DNA from: Rapana venosa
Lineage: Eukaryota; Mollusca; Gastropoda; Neogastropoda; Muricidae
DNA length: 64,000 nt
Assembly: GCA_028751875.1 (NCBI GenBank)
Contig: CM054145.1
Coordinates: 44,748,754-44,812,753, forward strand
Direction: 5' to 3'
A program made the position numbers and the translations under genes. This document shows positions 22,830 through 35,493 of this stretch, piece by piece (position 1 is the first letter of the stretch; every line of letters starts with the position of its first letter). The notes under the pieces are model-generated. The model ran no database searches and was not told the DNA's origin. It saw only the letters and a program-made list of their open reading frames with translations.

Positions 22830-23330
22830 TTACACTTATAAAAAGATAAGGGTCTTTAACTTACTTGAGCAGCTGTGGAGTTTTGAATTTAAAATCCACT
22901 TTGGAGGGGGAGATCCAAACCACAAAACATGGTGTTGGGTATTTCCTATGCTGTACTGAAAGGAACAAAAACTACACTGCTGACATGGCAAGACCACTGG
23001 ACACCAAACTGAAAGGACTCGTCGCACCTCAGCACCAAAGGCTCCTCCCTGACCACTGTGGGAGGACATTGCAAAGATTCAACAGTGGGCAGCAAACCTC
23101 CATGGGAAAAGAAAACGCCTGAACCCAAGCTACTGAAACCAACAGATCCAGGGCAAATATCAAAGAGCTCCATTCTGAAAAATTGATCCACGAATGGAGA
23201 TGCTGAGCCCTCAGGAGATAACCATGAAAAGGTTAAACACGGACCTACACAGCCTTGAGATGCATGCATCCACTACTTCACCTCTTCGGGCAGGTCTAAT
23301 GACACCAAAAGCTTACAAGAATGCTTCACT
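22830..23330. other. GC-richer unexplained block
   Basis: About 500 bp with higher GC and few stops on either strand, flanked by AT-rich DNA. Frames of up to 107 codons exist on both strands, but no family is recognised and no splice-bounded exon is convincing. It may be an old repeat or a pseudogene fragment. Confidence 0.3.
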
Positions 23331-25047
23331 CCAAACACATACAGGTAAGATTTTTGTCATCTTTAGAAAGATTGTCTACATTTTGGCATTTTTGCACACA
23401 CTGATTGATCATGAAGTATAACCCTCAACAGTGACAAAAAGTATTCTCTCTCCTAGTATGAGAATCATCCAATTTTCACCATGTCCCCTTTCTTATAACA
23501 ATATTCCCACTCCAAAACCGATATGCAATAAAGAAATAACTTTGAAAACAAAGCTAGAAAAGTACATTTGAATATTCTGGCCAAATATATCAAAATAACA
23601 CAAAAGCCAATATCCAATCAAGATGATATATGCACATCAAAATACACAGTGCCCTGTGCAAAATACACAAAACATAGCAAAATCTGATTTACATTACTGT
23701 ACAAAATCAGCTGCAACACCAAAAAAAAAAAAAGATGATAAGGAATCACAAGTTGTATAAAATCATCAGCTTATTTGGTCTCTTTACTAGACTAGAAAAC
23801 TGAAAACAAATGGACGGATCAAAATAGTGCCGTGGCAGAAGTGCAGGGTCACCCTTAGAGAGGTGGCCTTGTGGCAATCGTTGTGCGACACCTTTACTGT
23901 GAACTGTTGGTCAGTTTAATACAGTAAAGGAAATACAAGGGATTTGATATCTTATGTCCCATGGTATTCTGATTCATGAATAACAAAAGACAGTAGCAAA
24001 ATTATTTTTTAGTCACAAGGAAAGAATTTACTACACACCACCACACACACACACACTTACACACACACAAAGCCCTTTGGGTTATTAGACACAACATCAT
24101 TATTATACATCGCATAATTGGAATGGTTCAAGGACTGAGAAGGAAAAAAAGAATGCAAGGGGATGAAGGAAAGTATTTATGTCTGCTCTTCGAAAACGTG
24201 AAATCCAATGGAGACTAGTAAATGTGATAGCAAGTAAACACACAAACACACACTTTCTCTCTCTCTTATGAAAAGGGATATTTTACATACCCAAAGCTTG
24301 TGCTCTTCATTCGAAAGACTTAGTGGCAAGCTTAAAATCGCCAAAGTACTGGTTTGTTATTGACCCATCGCATTTCAAAATGAGGTGTACTTAGCAGGCA
24401 AAGAAAAGAAAGAAATGTATAAACTTGTCTCTCAAGATGTATGGAGACATAAACACTACACCTGTTTCATTTAAAAATTAATGGCTTGGGACTGTGTCTT
24501 TTATGTCCACATAAAAAGTTCCAGATTTCCAGGCAGATGCTTCTAGTTGTTTTTATAAGACAAAAAAAAAGGGGGAGATTTCTTTTGCTTGATTTGCTTA
24601 TCACTAGCTGGTGCTCACAACACATTAAACAAAAAACCCCACATAAATACAAGAGAGGTAGAAAATAAAACCAAATGATGTTAGGAAACAAAAATATCAG
24701 CCTAAATATATTTTGGAAATGACACTGAAATGTAACAAATGATTATTTGTTAATGCTGTTTTAAACATTGAAATACATAGCAGTCACTTCGTTGTCAAGC
24801 CTGTTTGAGTTGTTTTGATAGTACAAGGGAAAGGTTTCAATGAACAATAAGCTGGGGGCTTGAGGCATGGGTTTGGTGTGGGGGATTTTCCCCTTTCAGA
24901 CAGTGACTGTTCGAAGCCAAAACTCAGGCTGAACTCCAAGCAAGCTCCAAGGTTGACAGGGTTAATGCTTACAGTAACACAATACTGATATATTTCCAAA
25001 TGAAGAATAGGAACTGTGAAAGCCTTTGCAGTGTTACTGATCCTTGA

Positions 25048-25190
25048 GAGTCTGCTCACTTATTTTACTTACCAACACACACACATTATATATAAATATA
25101 ATATAATAATAGCAGTATCGAGGGTCTGCTCACTTATTTTACTTACCAACACACACACATTATATATAAATATAATATAATAATAGCAGT
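25048..25190. repeat. 74-bp tandem duplication abutting a LINE
   Basis: 'tctgctcacttattttactt' begins at 25,051 and again at 25,125. The two units are almost identical through 'taatataataatagcagta'. The second unit ends exactly where the LINE at 25,191 starts. Confidence 0.9.
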
Positions 25191-26064
25191 AGCGATTGGA
25201 CCATGAAGGCATCAACAGCATACAGAAGAAATGGAATCCAGTGGACACTGTGGGACCAGCTGGATGATCTCGACTTTGTAGATGACCTGGCCCTGCTTTC
25301 CCACAGCCGCCAACAGATGTAGGGCAAGACTACAGAACTAGCAGCCACCTCATTACAAGTTGGTCTCAAGATCCATGAAGGCAAAACCAAGATTCTCAAG
25401 ATCAACGCAGCAAGTGAGGACCCAGTCACACTAAATGGGAAGGAGCTGGGAGAAGTGGAGACATTGACATACCTGGGTAGCATCATTAACATGCAGGGCG
25501 GCACAGACGCAGACGTCAGAGCAAGAATTGGCAAGGCGAGGGCAGCATACTTACAGCTGAAGAACATCTGGAGCTCCAAGGTGGTGTCGACCCGCACAAA
25601 GATCAGGCTGTTCAACTCCAACATCAAGTCAGTCCTACTGTATGGAGCGGAGACATGGAGGACAACAAAGACCACCATCTAGAAAGTGCAGACCTTCATC
25701 AACAGCTGCATGAGACGAATCCTCCAGATCCACTCGCCCGACACCATCAGCAACGCAGACCTGTGGCAACGTACCAACCAGCTGCCAGCGGAGAATGAAA
25801 TCCGGTGCAGGAGATGAGGATGGATCGGGCACACCCTGAGAAAGCCAGCCAGCAACATCACAAGGCAGGCACTATCATGGAACCCCCAGGGAAAACGAAA
25901 AAGGGGAAGGCCAAGAAACACTTGGCGACGTGACCTTGAGGCAGAAACAAGAAGACGGGATATACCTGGAGACAGCTGGAGAGAATAGCCCAGGACAGAG
26001 GACTCTGGTGGACTGTTGTTGGCGGCCTATGCTCCAGGGGGAGTGATGGGCCTAAGTAAGCAAG
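25191..26064 (+). mobile_element. 5'-truncated non-LTR retrotransposon with 10-bp target-site duplication
   Basis: Encodes a reverse-transcriptase C-terminal half: 'DLDFVDDLALLSHS' (catalytic FADD changed to FVDD), 'VETLTYLGSIINMQGGTDAD', 'LLYGAETWRTTK', '[20 protein letters not shown]' and '[12 protein letters not shown]'. In-frame stops occur at about 25,318, 25,681 and 25,816, so it is dead. TAATAGCAGT at 25,181-25,190 and again at 26,065-26,074 flanks the element, and the 3' tail is 'ctaagtaagcaag'. It is related to the copy at 37,338-38,514. Confidence 0.88.
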
Positions 26065-26159
26065 TAATAGCAGTGCTAGTGCATGCTAGTGCATGAAATT
26101 CCTCTCACCTATCAAGTTACAGTGAGGACAAGAGACCAGAAATGAGAAGGGAGGGGTTG

Positions 26160-26184
26160 GAGGGGGGGGGGGGGGGGGGGGGGG
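26160..26184. repeat. poly-G run
   Basis: About 25 guanines. It is a likely slippage site and a place where assembly length is uncertain. Confidence 0.9.
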
Positions 26185-27311
26185 AGTAATCACATGCACA
26201 CACACTGAGTTGAGCTTGATAAGCATGCACCTGTAGATTCTTCCAGCAGGTTAAGACTTTTTTTTTAAAAAAAAGATACTATGTGGATTTCTAGAGTAAG
26301 TTTATAAAAGTCAGTCTTTCAAACAAGGGAGAGGTCAGCAGAAAGATTTTCTTCAGCAGCTAACACTGTCACCTGTTTTCACTGAGTGCTGTGCCAGCAA
26401 TCTAATAGGCAGCTAAACACACAGATCAGACCCTGATAACAAATTCTGACTATACAGAACACCTTCATCACAGCACTTAATGGTAGTCTCTATAAAGGAA
26501 ACTCTATCAAGGAAACTCAACATAAAAAAATGTTTCCAAAATGTAAAAAGATCAATGCATAACTCAAGTCTCATAAATCTTTCCACTTGAACCAAGTGTG
26601 AACTCTTTATACAGGCCTAGAATTTCTGTTTGCATTTGTGATTTTAATGGGACGGGGTGTTTTTTCTTGACATAAAGATCCAAAGAGATTTGTATCACTT
26701 CCTTTCCTACTTAAGTATGTTAAGTTTGCTTGAAGACTTATAACCGTTATATGACAATGTATGTTTAGACTGTAGGTCTTTGTGAATATATTTATGACAC
26801 ATTTTCTACATGTGTGTGTATATATTTATGACAGATTTTCCCATGTGCGTGTGTGTGTGTGCGCGCACGCGTGTGCATGTGTATGTGTGATTGTGTAACA
26901 ATGATGCAAAGCTAAAACAACGTAAAGACGAATACTTCTCTATTTGTATGCATGTATGAACTTGATATTTTGCCCTTACATAAATAATGCATACCTCCAG
27001 CAAAGCCTAATCCCTTTCTCTTAATACCACACATAAAAAGTAAAAATATCATCAAAATTTCAACAGCTTAATCAGTTGTCTTTTCATCATGCACAAGAAC
27101 AGCAGAAGGCCTCGGACACAGCCATCAAACTGAACATGAGTATTCAGATATGGCAACACACAAAGTTTAAACCTACGGCATAGAGGTCTACTAGTAATTT
27201 GTACCCTTTCTCCTCTTTGTGTCTTGACCACAGATGAATTCCTACTATCACAGCAAAAGAACAGTTGCAGCCCACCATGGCACCACACTGGAAGATAGAT
27301 ATATATATGTG
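26185..27311. other. Presumed LCA5 3' untranslated and intergenic DNA
   Basis: Lies downstream of the LCA5 stop on the minus strand. It has a TG/CG-rich tract near 26,846-26,890. No AATAAA on the minus strand is convincing close to the stop, so the end of the transcript is not placed. Confidence 0.4.
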
Positions 27312-28559
27312 TCAGAGAACCACCTCCTCGATGTCATCATCAAAATTGTCCACAGCCAGAACTGCCGGCTTTGAGCTGAAGGTGGTGGCGGCCTGACGAG
27401 GTCTGCGAGGCAAAAGGTTGGACTTGGCGCCGCTGTGTCCTATCGTTTCCTCGCTGTCATCGATGACTGCGGCTCCACCACCAAAGAGGGCACTGGACTC
27501 CCGCTTCTCTGCTTCTTTTGGCTTGTTGGAGGAAAGAACGGGATCATCCCAGGGAAAAACTGACGCTTTCTTGTTCTGTATGGGCTGTCTGGGTGCTGGT
27601 CTACTGGTGCTACTCAGGAACAAATCATCACCACTGCTCTTAGAGTCTGAGGTTGTCTTTGAACCAAACAAGTCTGCCATCAATCTAGATTTCTTGTCTC
27701 CACTTTCAGCAGCTGGGTTAGCAGCTGGTTTGGTGTCAACATCATCGAAAAGAGACAGGGGCTTTTTCTGCTTCATGGTGTTGGTCTTGATGGGACCTAC
27801 GAAAGATGGCTGGTAGCCACCTATGTCAGAATCATCGGCTTTCTGCCTATGGCGATCGATGTGAGGAGCCTCAACATGATCATGCGAGGGTTTACCCTTG
27901 TGGAGGTTTTCAATGGACTGGGTGAAGACGTATTCCTTCTTCTTGCTGGGAGAAGGAGCAAAAGGCTCTCCCCCTCTTCTTGTAGCGCTGCCAGCTGGAG
28001 CGAAAGGGTCACTAGAGGGCTGGGCTTTGTCACCGTCCATTTGCTGAAGGCGGCGTAAAAGTTCTTCTTTCTTACGCTGCTCCTCGGCAAGTCGTGCTTC
28101 GTTCTCCAGCCTTTCTTGCTCTGCGTTTGCTCGCAGCTCTTCTTCTCTCCATTGTTTTTCCCGCTGTTCCTCTTCCTTGCGCTCCCTCTCTTCCCTTTCC
28201 TTTTGCTCCCTCTCCCTTTCTTCTTGCTCCTTTCTCTCCTTTTCTTTTCTTTCCCGTTCTCTCCGTTCCCTCTCCTCTGTCTCTCTTTTCAGACGTTCCA
28301 ATCGCTCTCTCTCCTCCAGATTGCGCCTCATTCTGTCCCGCTCTTCTCTCAGCTTGGCAGCGTCCTCTTCCTCCTTCCGGCGCTGTTCTTCTTCCTGCTT
28401 CTCTCGGTTCACCTGGTCTTGTTTGTAGCGCTCTTCCTGCCGACGCCAGAATTCTGCTTCGCTGTCTTCACGCTGGGGTTTGCTGGCTTCAACTGTGGCC
28501 TTTTCTTTTTCCTCTTCTGCCGGCTTCTTCTTTGGTTCTTGACTCTTCCCACGTTTCTC
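27312..28559 (-). CDS. LCA5: LCA5 exon 6 (last): charged helix and C-terminal motifs
   Basis: Acceptor TTTCTACAG, phase 0 in, stop TGA at 27,312-27,314; 415 residues (309-723). The first part is a nearly pure Glu/Arg/Lys helix of about 140 residues rich in 'EREERERKEE' type repeats. Then come low-complexity Ser/Pro/Lys segments with the conserved short motifs listed for the gene. The opposite strand has long open frames only because the exon is GC-rich and biased. Confidence 0.96.
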   Translation of the reverse strand, partial: EKRGKSQEPKKKPAEEEKEKATVEASKPQREDSEAEFWRRQEERYKQDQVNREKQEEEQRRKEEEDAAKLREERDRMRRNLEERERLERLKRETEERERRERERKEKERKEQEEREREQKEREERERKEEEQREKQWREEELRANAEQERLENEARLAEEQRKKEELLRRLQQMDGDKAQPSSDPFAPAGSATRRGGEPFAPSPSKKKEYVFTQSIENLHKGKPSHDHVEAPHIDRHRQKADDSDIGGYQPSFVGPIKTNTMKQKKPLSLFDDVDTKPAANPAAESGDKKSRLMADLFGSKTTSDSKSSGDDLFLSSTSRPAPRQPIQNKKASVFPWDDPVLSSNKPKEAEKRESSALFGGGAAVIDDSEETIGHSGAKSNLLPRRPRQAATTFSSKPAVLAVDNFDDDIEEVVL

Positions 28560-31500
28560 CTGTAGAAACAAGAAGGCTGTCAGTTTCAGCACTATCAATG
28601 TGACTCTCCCTCTTTCTCTCTCTCACACACAAACATATATATACACATACGCGAGCGCACCATACTTATGAAAGATTTATATACTGAAATAAATTCATGC
28701 CCCCCTCCCCCCAAATCTACTAGCCATTCTAAATAAATATGTGTATACAGTGTTTGCGTGTGTGTGGTGTGTGTGTACGCACACATGGTACTTTTCATTG
28801 CGTTAAACCTTAGATGTGTTTATTGTCCATGGTGTAATCTTTAATGCGAGTAACAGCAGTATCTAAAAAGAACAATCACAAGCACGATCATTAGGATAAG
28901 ATTCAGTTTCACTTTGCTGGACAAGAAAGATTAACATCTTACTCTCTTTGTAAACTATAAATGTTCTATCATTTGATTTCTAGTGTTCATCATTTTATTT
29001 CTATTGCAATACGAGGGTTTCGTTATGTTTTCTTGACTGACAGGCATACTTTATTGTTTTCTTTCTGCTGTTTTAAGTGATTCAGCTTTTAAAATAAACA
29101 AAATTCATTAACAGGAACAAAAAAGAAGCTGTGTAACTCTCCCCATTCCATCCCCCCCCCCCCCCCCCCCCCCCCATCCCACCAGGGCCTAGGACCCTGG
29201 CCTTCTTCCAGCCTCCGAGCTCTTTTGGCAATCCCTGTGCCTGCTTACACATTCTAACACATCCAAGCAACCAAATACAACTTCATATGCCAAATTCAAA
29301 TAAACCAGACACACACACACACACACACACATACAGAAGTACTAAAAACATACCATAAAGTGATGGAACACAACAATACAAAACAAAAATAAACCTGTAC
29401 ACACACACAAACCACCAGCAACTTGCACACACACACTGTCTACGTTTCAGGTCACTAAATCAACATAAACAGTGCAAGATGAGTAAACATAATATATATA
29501 CAGGTAAACCCCAAACAACACAAGATATTATTCATTTAATCACTTCAGTTGCTTAGGTTTCAATACAAATGCAGAACCAAATTTCCACAAAATGGTAAGC
29601 TGGTTTTGCAATGATATGTGCCTGTCAAGCTTTGTTTTTGAGTCTGTTACCTGCCCAAAGTGATGGTTGCTTAATTTTCACAAAATTTGGTGTTTGATTC
29701 AGTATTTTAGAACTCTGTGTGTGTATGTGCGTGTGTGTGTGCGCACGCATGCATATGTGTGTGTGTGTGAGAGGGAGAGAGAAACTAAATAAGCTTCAAC
29801 TCTCATGTGCAGTGTATGTCTACAACATAAAAGGAAACAAACAGAAATGTAGAAAGAAATCAGTGAATGCAAACGATTTCACAGCTGGCCAAACTGGGCA
29901 AAAAAGGTGCTGGAAAAAGAATGAGGGATAATGAAGATCTTGCATACAGTTACTACAGGCCAACACACTCACTCATACATATTACTGGTACCTGTGTATA
30001 CACAATGACAATGCACATGTTTTGCAGACACCATCACCATCTTAACGACTTAACTGAAGTCAACAATTCAAAATGCTTTGATCGCTGATTACTACTTGGT
30101 ACTTTGTTCATCTTTAAATACACGTACACTTGTGTTTTAATATAAGCACGCACATAAGCGTTTGTGCTGCACATAAGTGTTTGTGGTCACTTACATGCAT
30201 ACACACATGCACGCACACACGCATGCGCACCATATATATACATAAGTACATCAATGTAACTATGTACTCAGTGTACACACATTCACTCTCTCTCCGCCCC
30301 CCCCCCCCCCCCTTTTGAGTCTCTGCATCTCTTTTCTCTCATGCACACCTACACCCACATCATGACTCTTAAAAAGAGACATAAAAAAATATGAATAGTG
30401 TGATACAAATGATCTGAGAGCTGATGAAATTTCCCACTCTGCTACAAAGGATTTTTGTTCATTTTTAGACAAAGTGAAATTTTGCCAGCTTTTAAGGGGA
30501 TGGGGTCTACACCAGAGTGGTTTAACCAGCCAAAGACATACTGCCTGAAACTTTAATTGCTGACCCCCCCCCCCCCAAAAAAAAAAAAACCCCAATAACT
30601 CCTCAAGGAGATGTGGGAGAAGTCAGCTGAAGTCATCACAGTCAAACAACCCTGGATTTGCACTGAGAACTTACCCTATAAAAAAATCATCTGAATACAC
30701 TAACAAACAAACAACCCTACGAACATAGTTTAATGGCAAGCTGTCAAGGTTGTCATCTCTCATTATTTATTTTTACTTTGCCAAAACAGTTATCTGATCC
30801 CAGATTAGTATATCATATCATTTCAGCACTCTCAATTGTTTAATCTTTACATCTGACTTTTATTTCACTTCAATGACCAAGATAAACTGTTTTCGCTTTA
30901 GAGATGAACGCTGAGGACAGGAAAGTCACTGATAATCATTCTATCATGTCCTGAATACAACCAAAGCAGAAACACACAATCATTTTTTTTTTTAAAAAGA
31001 CAAGAAAAATAAAAGGGGTAAAAATGACACCGACACAGATAAAAAGTCAAGCGGAATACTGTTGACAAGAGCAAGAAGGCTATGTGATGGACACAGAATA
31101 TGTGATGAACACAAATAGGAGCCGAATATAAAGAGCGATATAAATCGCAGGCAGAAAAGCTGATAATTATGTGACCAGAGTATGATAAAAACAACAACCA
31201 CCAAACGCCAGGAGAAAAAAGAAGAAATACAGAAGCAAGAGTGTAGTCTCTGGTCTAAAGTCAGGGTTGATAATCAAACTCCCTCATCTGAAACCAAAAC
31301 ACCTTCAGTGCTACACAGCTGTAAAGCACAGTCATGCATGCTTCTTCATTTCTCAATTGTTCACATCATGCTAAGAAGAAAAAAAAGAAAAAGAAAAACC
31401 CAAACCCAGATCAGCCCATTTAGTTGTTACGGGAAGATAAAGGGAAAAGACCCATACAACTTCAAGCTAATGTATGATCTTTAAACTTCAAGCTAATGAG

Positions 31501-34500
31501 TGTGTAAAAAGTATCTTCTATTTTTACAGACATTTACTCTTGGCTATGTGAACTTTGTCAAAAGCTATAAATATCTCACACACTGCTTAATCCGACTTAG
31601 TTTTATCCTCTCTTTTCTATGTCTCCTCACCACATTATTACTGACTTTTCTCCATGCCACCTAGCAGATGACGAAGCAGACACTTATCAAACTCCATCAT
31701 CACTAGCACTTATGAAGTTACAGAAAACATGCATGATGATCTGGTACGAAAAAGAAAACTTGGCAAAGGTAGGCAGAGGTTTTAATTCATTTTTAACCAC
31801 TGTAGGAGCAAAAGTTAAAAGAGATAATGAGTTAACAGTTACAATCTTTTTGTACTGATACCCTTGTATACACTGTCATTTCAACATGGCATTATGTGTG
31901 CATGACTATAAACAATGAAATTCAGAAAACAAAGAAAGTAGTATGCTTCCCTATTTACTATCATCATTGACTAAAAATTATACAGCAAATTTTTAAACAT
32001 TAATTTAAGTGACCCTAAACACCACTGTTAAAATGCCTTTTTTTTTTTTTTGGGGGGGGGGGTGTTGGTAAAAAGTCTTTCCAAATGCCAACTAAAACTG
32101 ACACAGTACACATACTCATGAGTGCATACTGATGCTTCAGTAGATTTATTTTCAGTCCATGAACTTGAATTGATAGATAGTTTGGTGTTTGGTTCACATT
32201 TGTCTTTCTTTCTACTTAAAATTTTTAAATATATATGCCAAGTTTCCTGCCATGTTATCATTTTTAAATTAGGAAACAGAAAAGAAAAACATTAAAAATC
32301 TAAAAAGAAAAAAAAGAGAAGAAAAATGTTATCAATTAATGTCTGCCCCATACACTTCGAGATATTAGTATTTTAACTGAAAAAAACCCAAGTTCTTTTA
32401 TTAAAATCAAGTTCCTTATGAAACAGAAAAAGTGCAACCCTGATCCCTCAATGTGTTTGGAAAGCAAGAATGAATCACTTTACAAAAATATAATCATAAT
32501 AATTTTGTGTGTGTAAAGTACAATGAGAAAGCACACAAAAAGATGAAAGTACAGACCGTCACTCTGTGTGGAGAGGTGGGTAGTTTGGGTAATTGAAGCT
32601 GAAACGAATCGGCACAGCAAACAAGTTGTAACTGCAGAGGTCTATATACAATCTTGCCATGCCCATCACAACTCAAGAAAAGCCGCTTTCATAAAACAAC
32701 TGGCTTTGGAAAGACGTAATCACACATAAGCAGTTTTGGGGAGAGAAAGGAAAAAGAAAAATCAAGATATTGACTTGGGATGAGGGAAAGATTATCAAGC
32801 CTCTTCTAACAAGAAACCCCCCCAAACAAACAAAGCCCCAAACAAACAAATCGAAAACAACCCCCAGACAGACAAACAAAAACCCTAAACAAACATCTGA
32901 TCTCATGGGCTAAGTGTACAGCCTACCATGTATACCAGACCAGCAATTACTGAGATGAGTCTACTTGAAGTGGCAAAGCCTCTTGTGCTTGATGTTGGTG
33001 TTTTTTTTTAAAAACCCAACAACATGAACCCTGAACACACAGTGTAAAGAATGAACAGGGCTGCTAACACTAGAACAGATGAAGCAAAAGGAGCAAACTC
33101 ACCAAAGGGAATCAAAACTAATGAAAACAGCTGTTTATATACCAGGGGTAAACAAAGTCTCTAAATCTGGTATACAAGCCCTTAGGAAAGCATATGAACA
33201 CTTTTTGAAAAAGTAAAAAGGCAAATGTTTATCAGCCAGGTACAACTCATAAAAGGCTGCATTTTGAGAAGGGAAAAAAAGCAAAAAATGCAAGAAACAA
33301 AAGCTTATTATTCACAGCGTGAAGACTGTGAGTCACAATGACATAGTAACACACACAAATGACAGAAAAATGACAAAAACAACATAGATATCATAGAGAC
33401 AGAGAGCAGTGCGATGGAGTCTCCCGTCGAATCGATGGATGAGTAGGCAGGCAGGCTTATCTGTCAGAATGTATCCTCATATGGGAGAAGAGGCAGATTC
33501 TGGATGTACAGCACTTCCCACAGGTGTTGCAAGGGAAAACGTCTCCAGAAGTTGAGTAGTCAGGTCACAGGCTTAGCCCTTGCTACTGGTACCATGTAAC
33601 CCAGTACTACCTGCCACAGGTGAAGTCCCAACGGCAGATCAGGCGGAGGAGGAAACCTTTCCCAACGGCTGTGAAGGCGGAAGAGGATGACCAAAGGGCA
33701 GGGGGAGCTCTTATCCTTGGCTGGAAGTCCTCCTAGGAGTTGGAACTCCGAAGAAAAACACCTGCACTTACCAAGGCCATTCTACACGTGGCAGTACCTG
33801 CACCTGTGGGACTCTGAGCGTCGGTAGGCGAGAGAGTGGAGAAGGGTACAGAACAGCAGCATCTCAGGCAAATGAATTGGTATTTGTTATGACAATTTTT
33901 TTCACAGAAGTTTTAAAGGATGTTGAGAGATGGGGGTAAAAAGAAAGAAACTGGACAAAAAATGGTATTATATATCAGGCAAGAAGGAAAGAAAATTTAA
34001 GAAAAAAAAGGGGGGGGGGGAAACAAGAAAATTATAGATAATAATTTAAATATTTTTTAGGAAATACAAAACAAAAAAAGGGAGATAAACAACCCCTGAT
34101 GGGCAGATGCAAAAAGAGAGATGAGACAGACAGGTAGACAGACACACAAGCAGACAGGCAGCTGAGAAAAACAAAAAACCCAGACATGATGCACCTGAGC
34201 ATGTACACAAGGACACAATTCTGGCAGTCCAGTCCAATCTTCACTGACTTTCAACCTGAAAATAAAGGACACACACACACACACACCACACTCTACACAC
34301 ACCCCTACCTTTTTCTCTGCCTGTGCTGCTCTCCTCTTCTCTTCATAGGCTTTGGCCTTGTCACGAGAAGAGATGTCGCTCAGAGACCCTGACTTCTTCA
34401 TCAGGTTCTGTCGCCACAAGGGAGGGGTGTGGGCAGGAGTTCCATTGTAGGAGTTCGACATCAACAACCGATTGCTGTAAATGTTCTGAGCTTCCAGCAA

Positions 34501-35429
34501 CTTCTCTTTTTCCTGCATGCAGAGGAGAGGGAAGAAAATGACTTTCTGTGAATGTTTTCCCATACCATCATCTCTTTTTTTTAGATCAGTTCTTCCATTG
34601 TGCAACTACGAAGCGATAAGATCACATCACTACCACCATCTCTTTCACTTGATCAATAATCCACACAGATTTTTTTTTTAAACAAGAGATAAGAACATAG
34701 AACCATAAATATTGTTAGTGTTAAGCATTTTGTTTATAAGTATAAAAAAAGACATGCACTAAATTTCAAAGCATGTTTCCCCACTGTGAATCATAACTTA
34801 TCCCCCCCCAAAAAAAAACCAACAACAAAACCCTAAACAAACAAACCAACAACAACAACAAAAACACAACAAAACAACACCCTATCTTTTTGATAAGCCC
34901 ATAATCATTCTAATTCTTCCTCCAACATCCAATATTAACCCCCACTGTTACCATCTGGAGGGCAGAAATAGCAATCATTCCATCAGAGAGAATAAAGGGG
35001 TGGGGGGGTCTCTACATAGCATTACACTGTACCATCACATGAAGACTGGCTCTAGCTCTGAACTTGCCAGTTTTTATGTGAGCTGGATTCAAACCCATTG
35101 TCTTTAAAGCATGTCTTGAATCATACAAAAGAAAAAAAGATGAGATATCCACTGGGATGTAAATAATTATGATCACAGCAACAACAACAACAAGTGGTTG
35201 TGATGACTCTGAAAAAGCAGGGCAGTGCATGTCAAAATATCATGGATCATGTACAAGGAGCCAGTTTTTGTCAGGTTACACTACTTTGATACCACCTACC
35301 TATTGCATTTTTGTTGATGGAAAAAGAACTGAAGAAAAACTGGAGATAATGAATGACATTCTCTCTCAATCATGACTGATCAGTCTGTCAGTCAGTTGAT
35401 CAGTTGGAACCTCTCTGTCTCTGTCTGTT

Positions 35430-35493
<64 letters not shown>

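Noticed and set aside
22946..23269. 107-codon minus-strand frame
   Set aside because: No recognisable domain, no conserved splice sites, and the opposite strand is equally open.
28094..28603. Plus-strand frames of 149-169 codons opposite LCA5 exon 6
   Set aside because: Shadow of the Glu/Arg/Lys-rich exon on the other strand; hydrophobic Leu/Phe/Ser-rich nonsense with no family.
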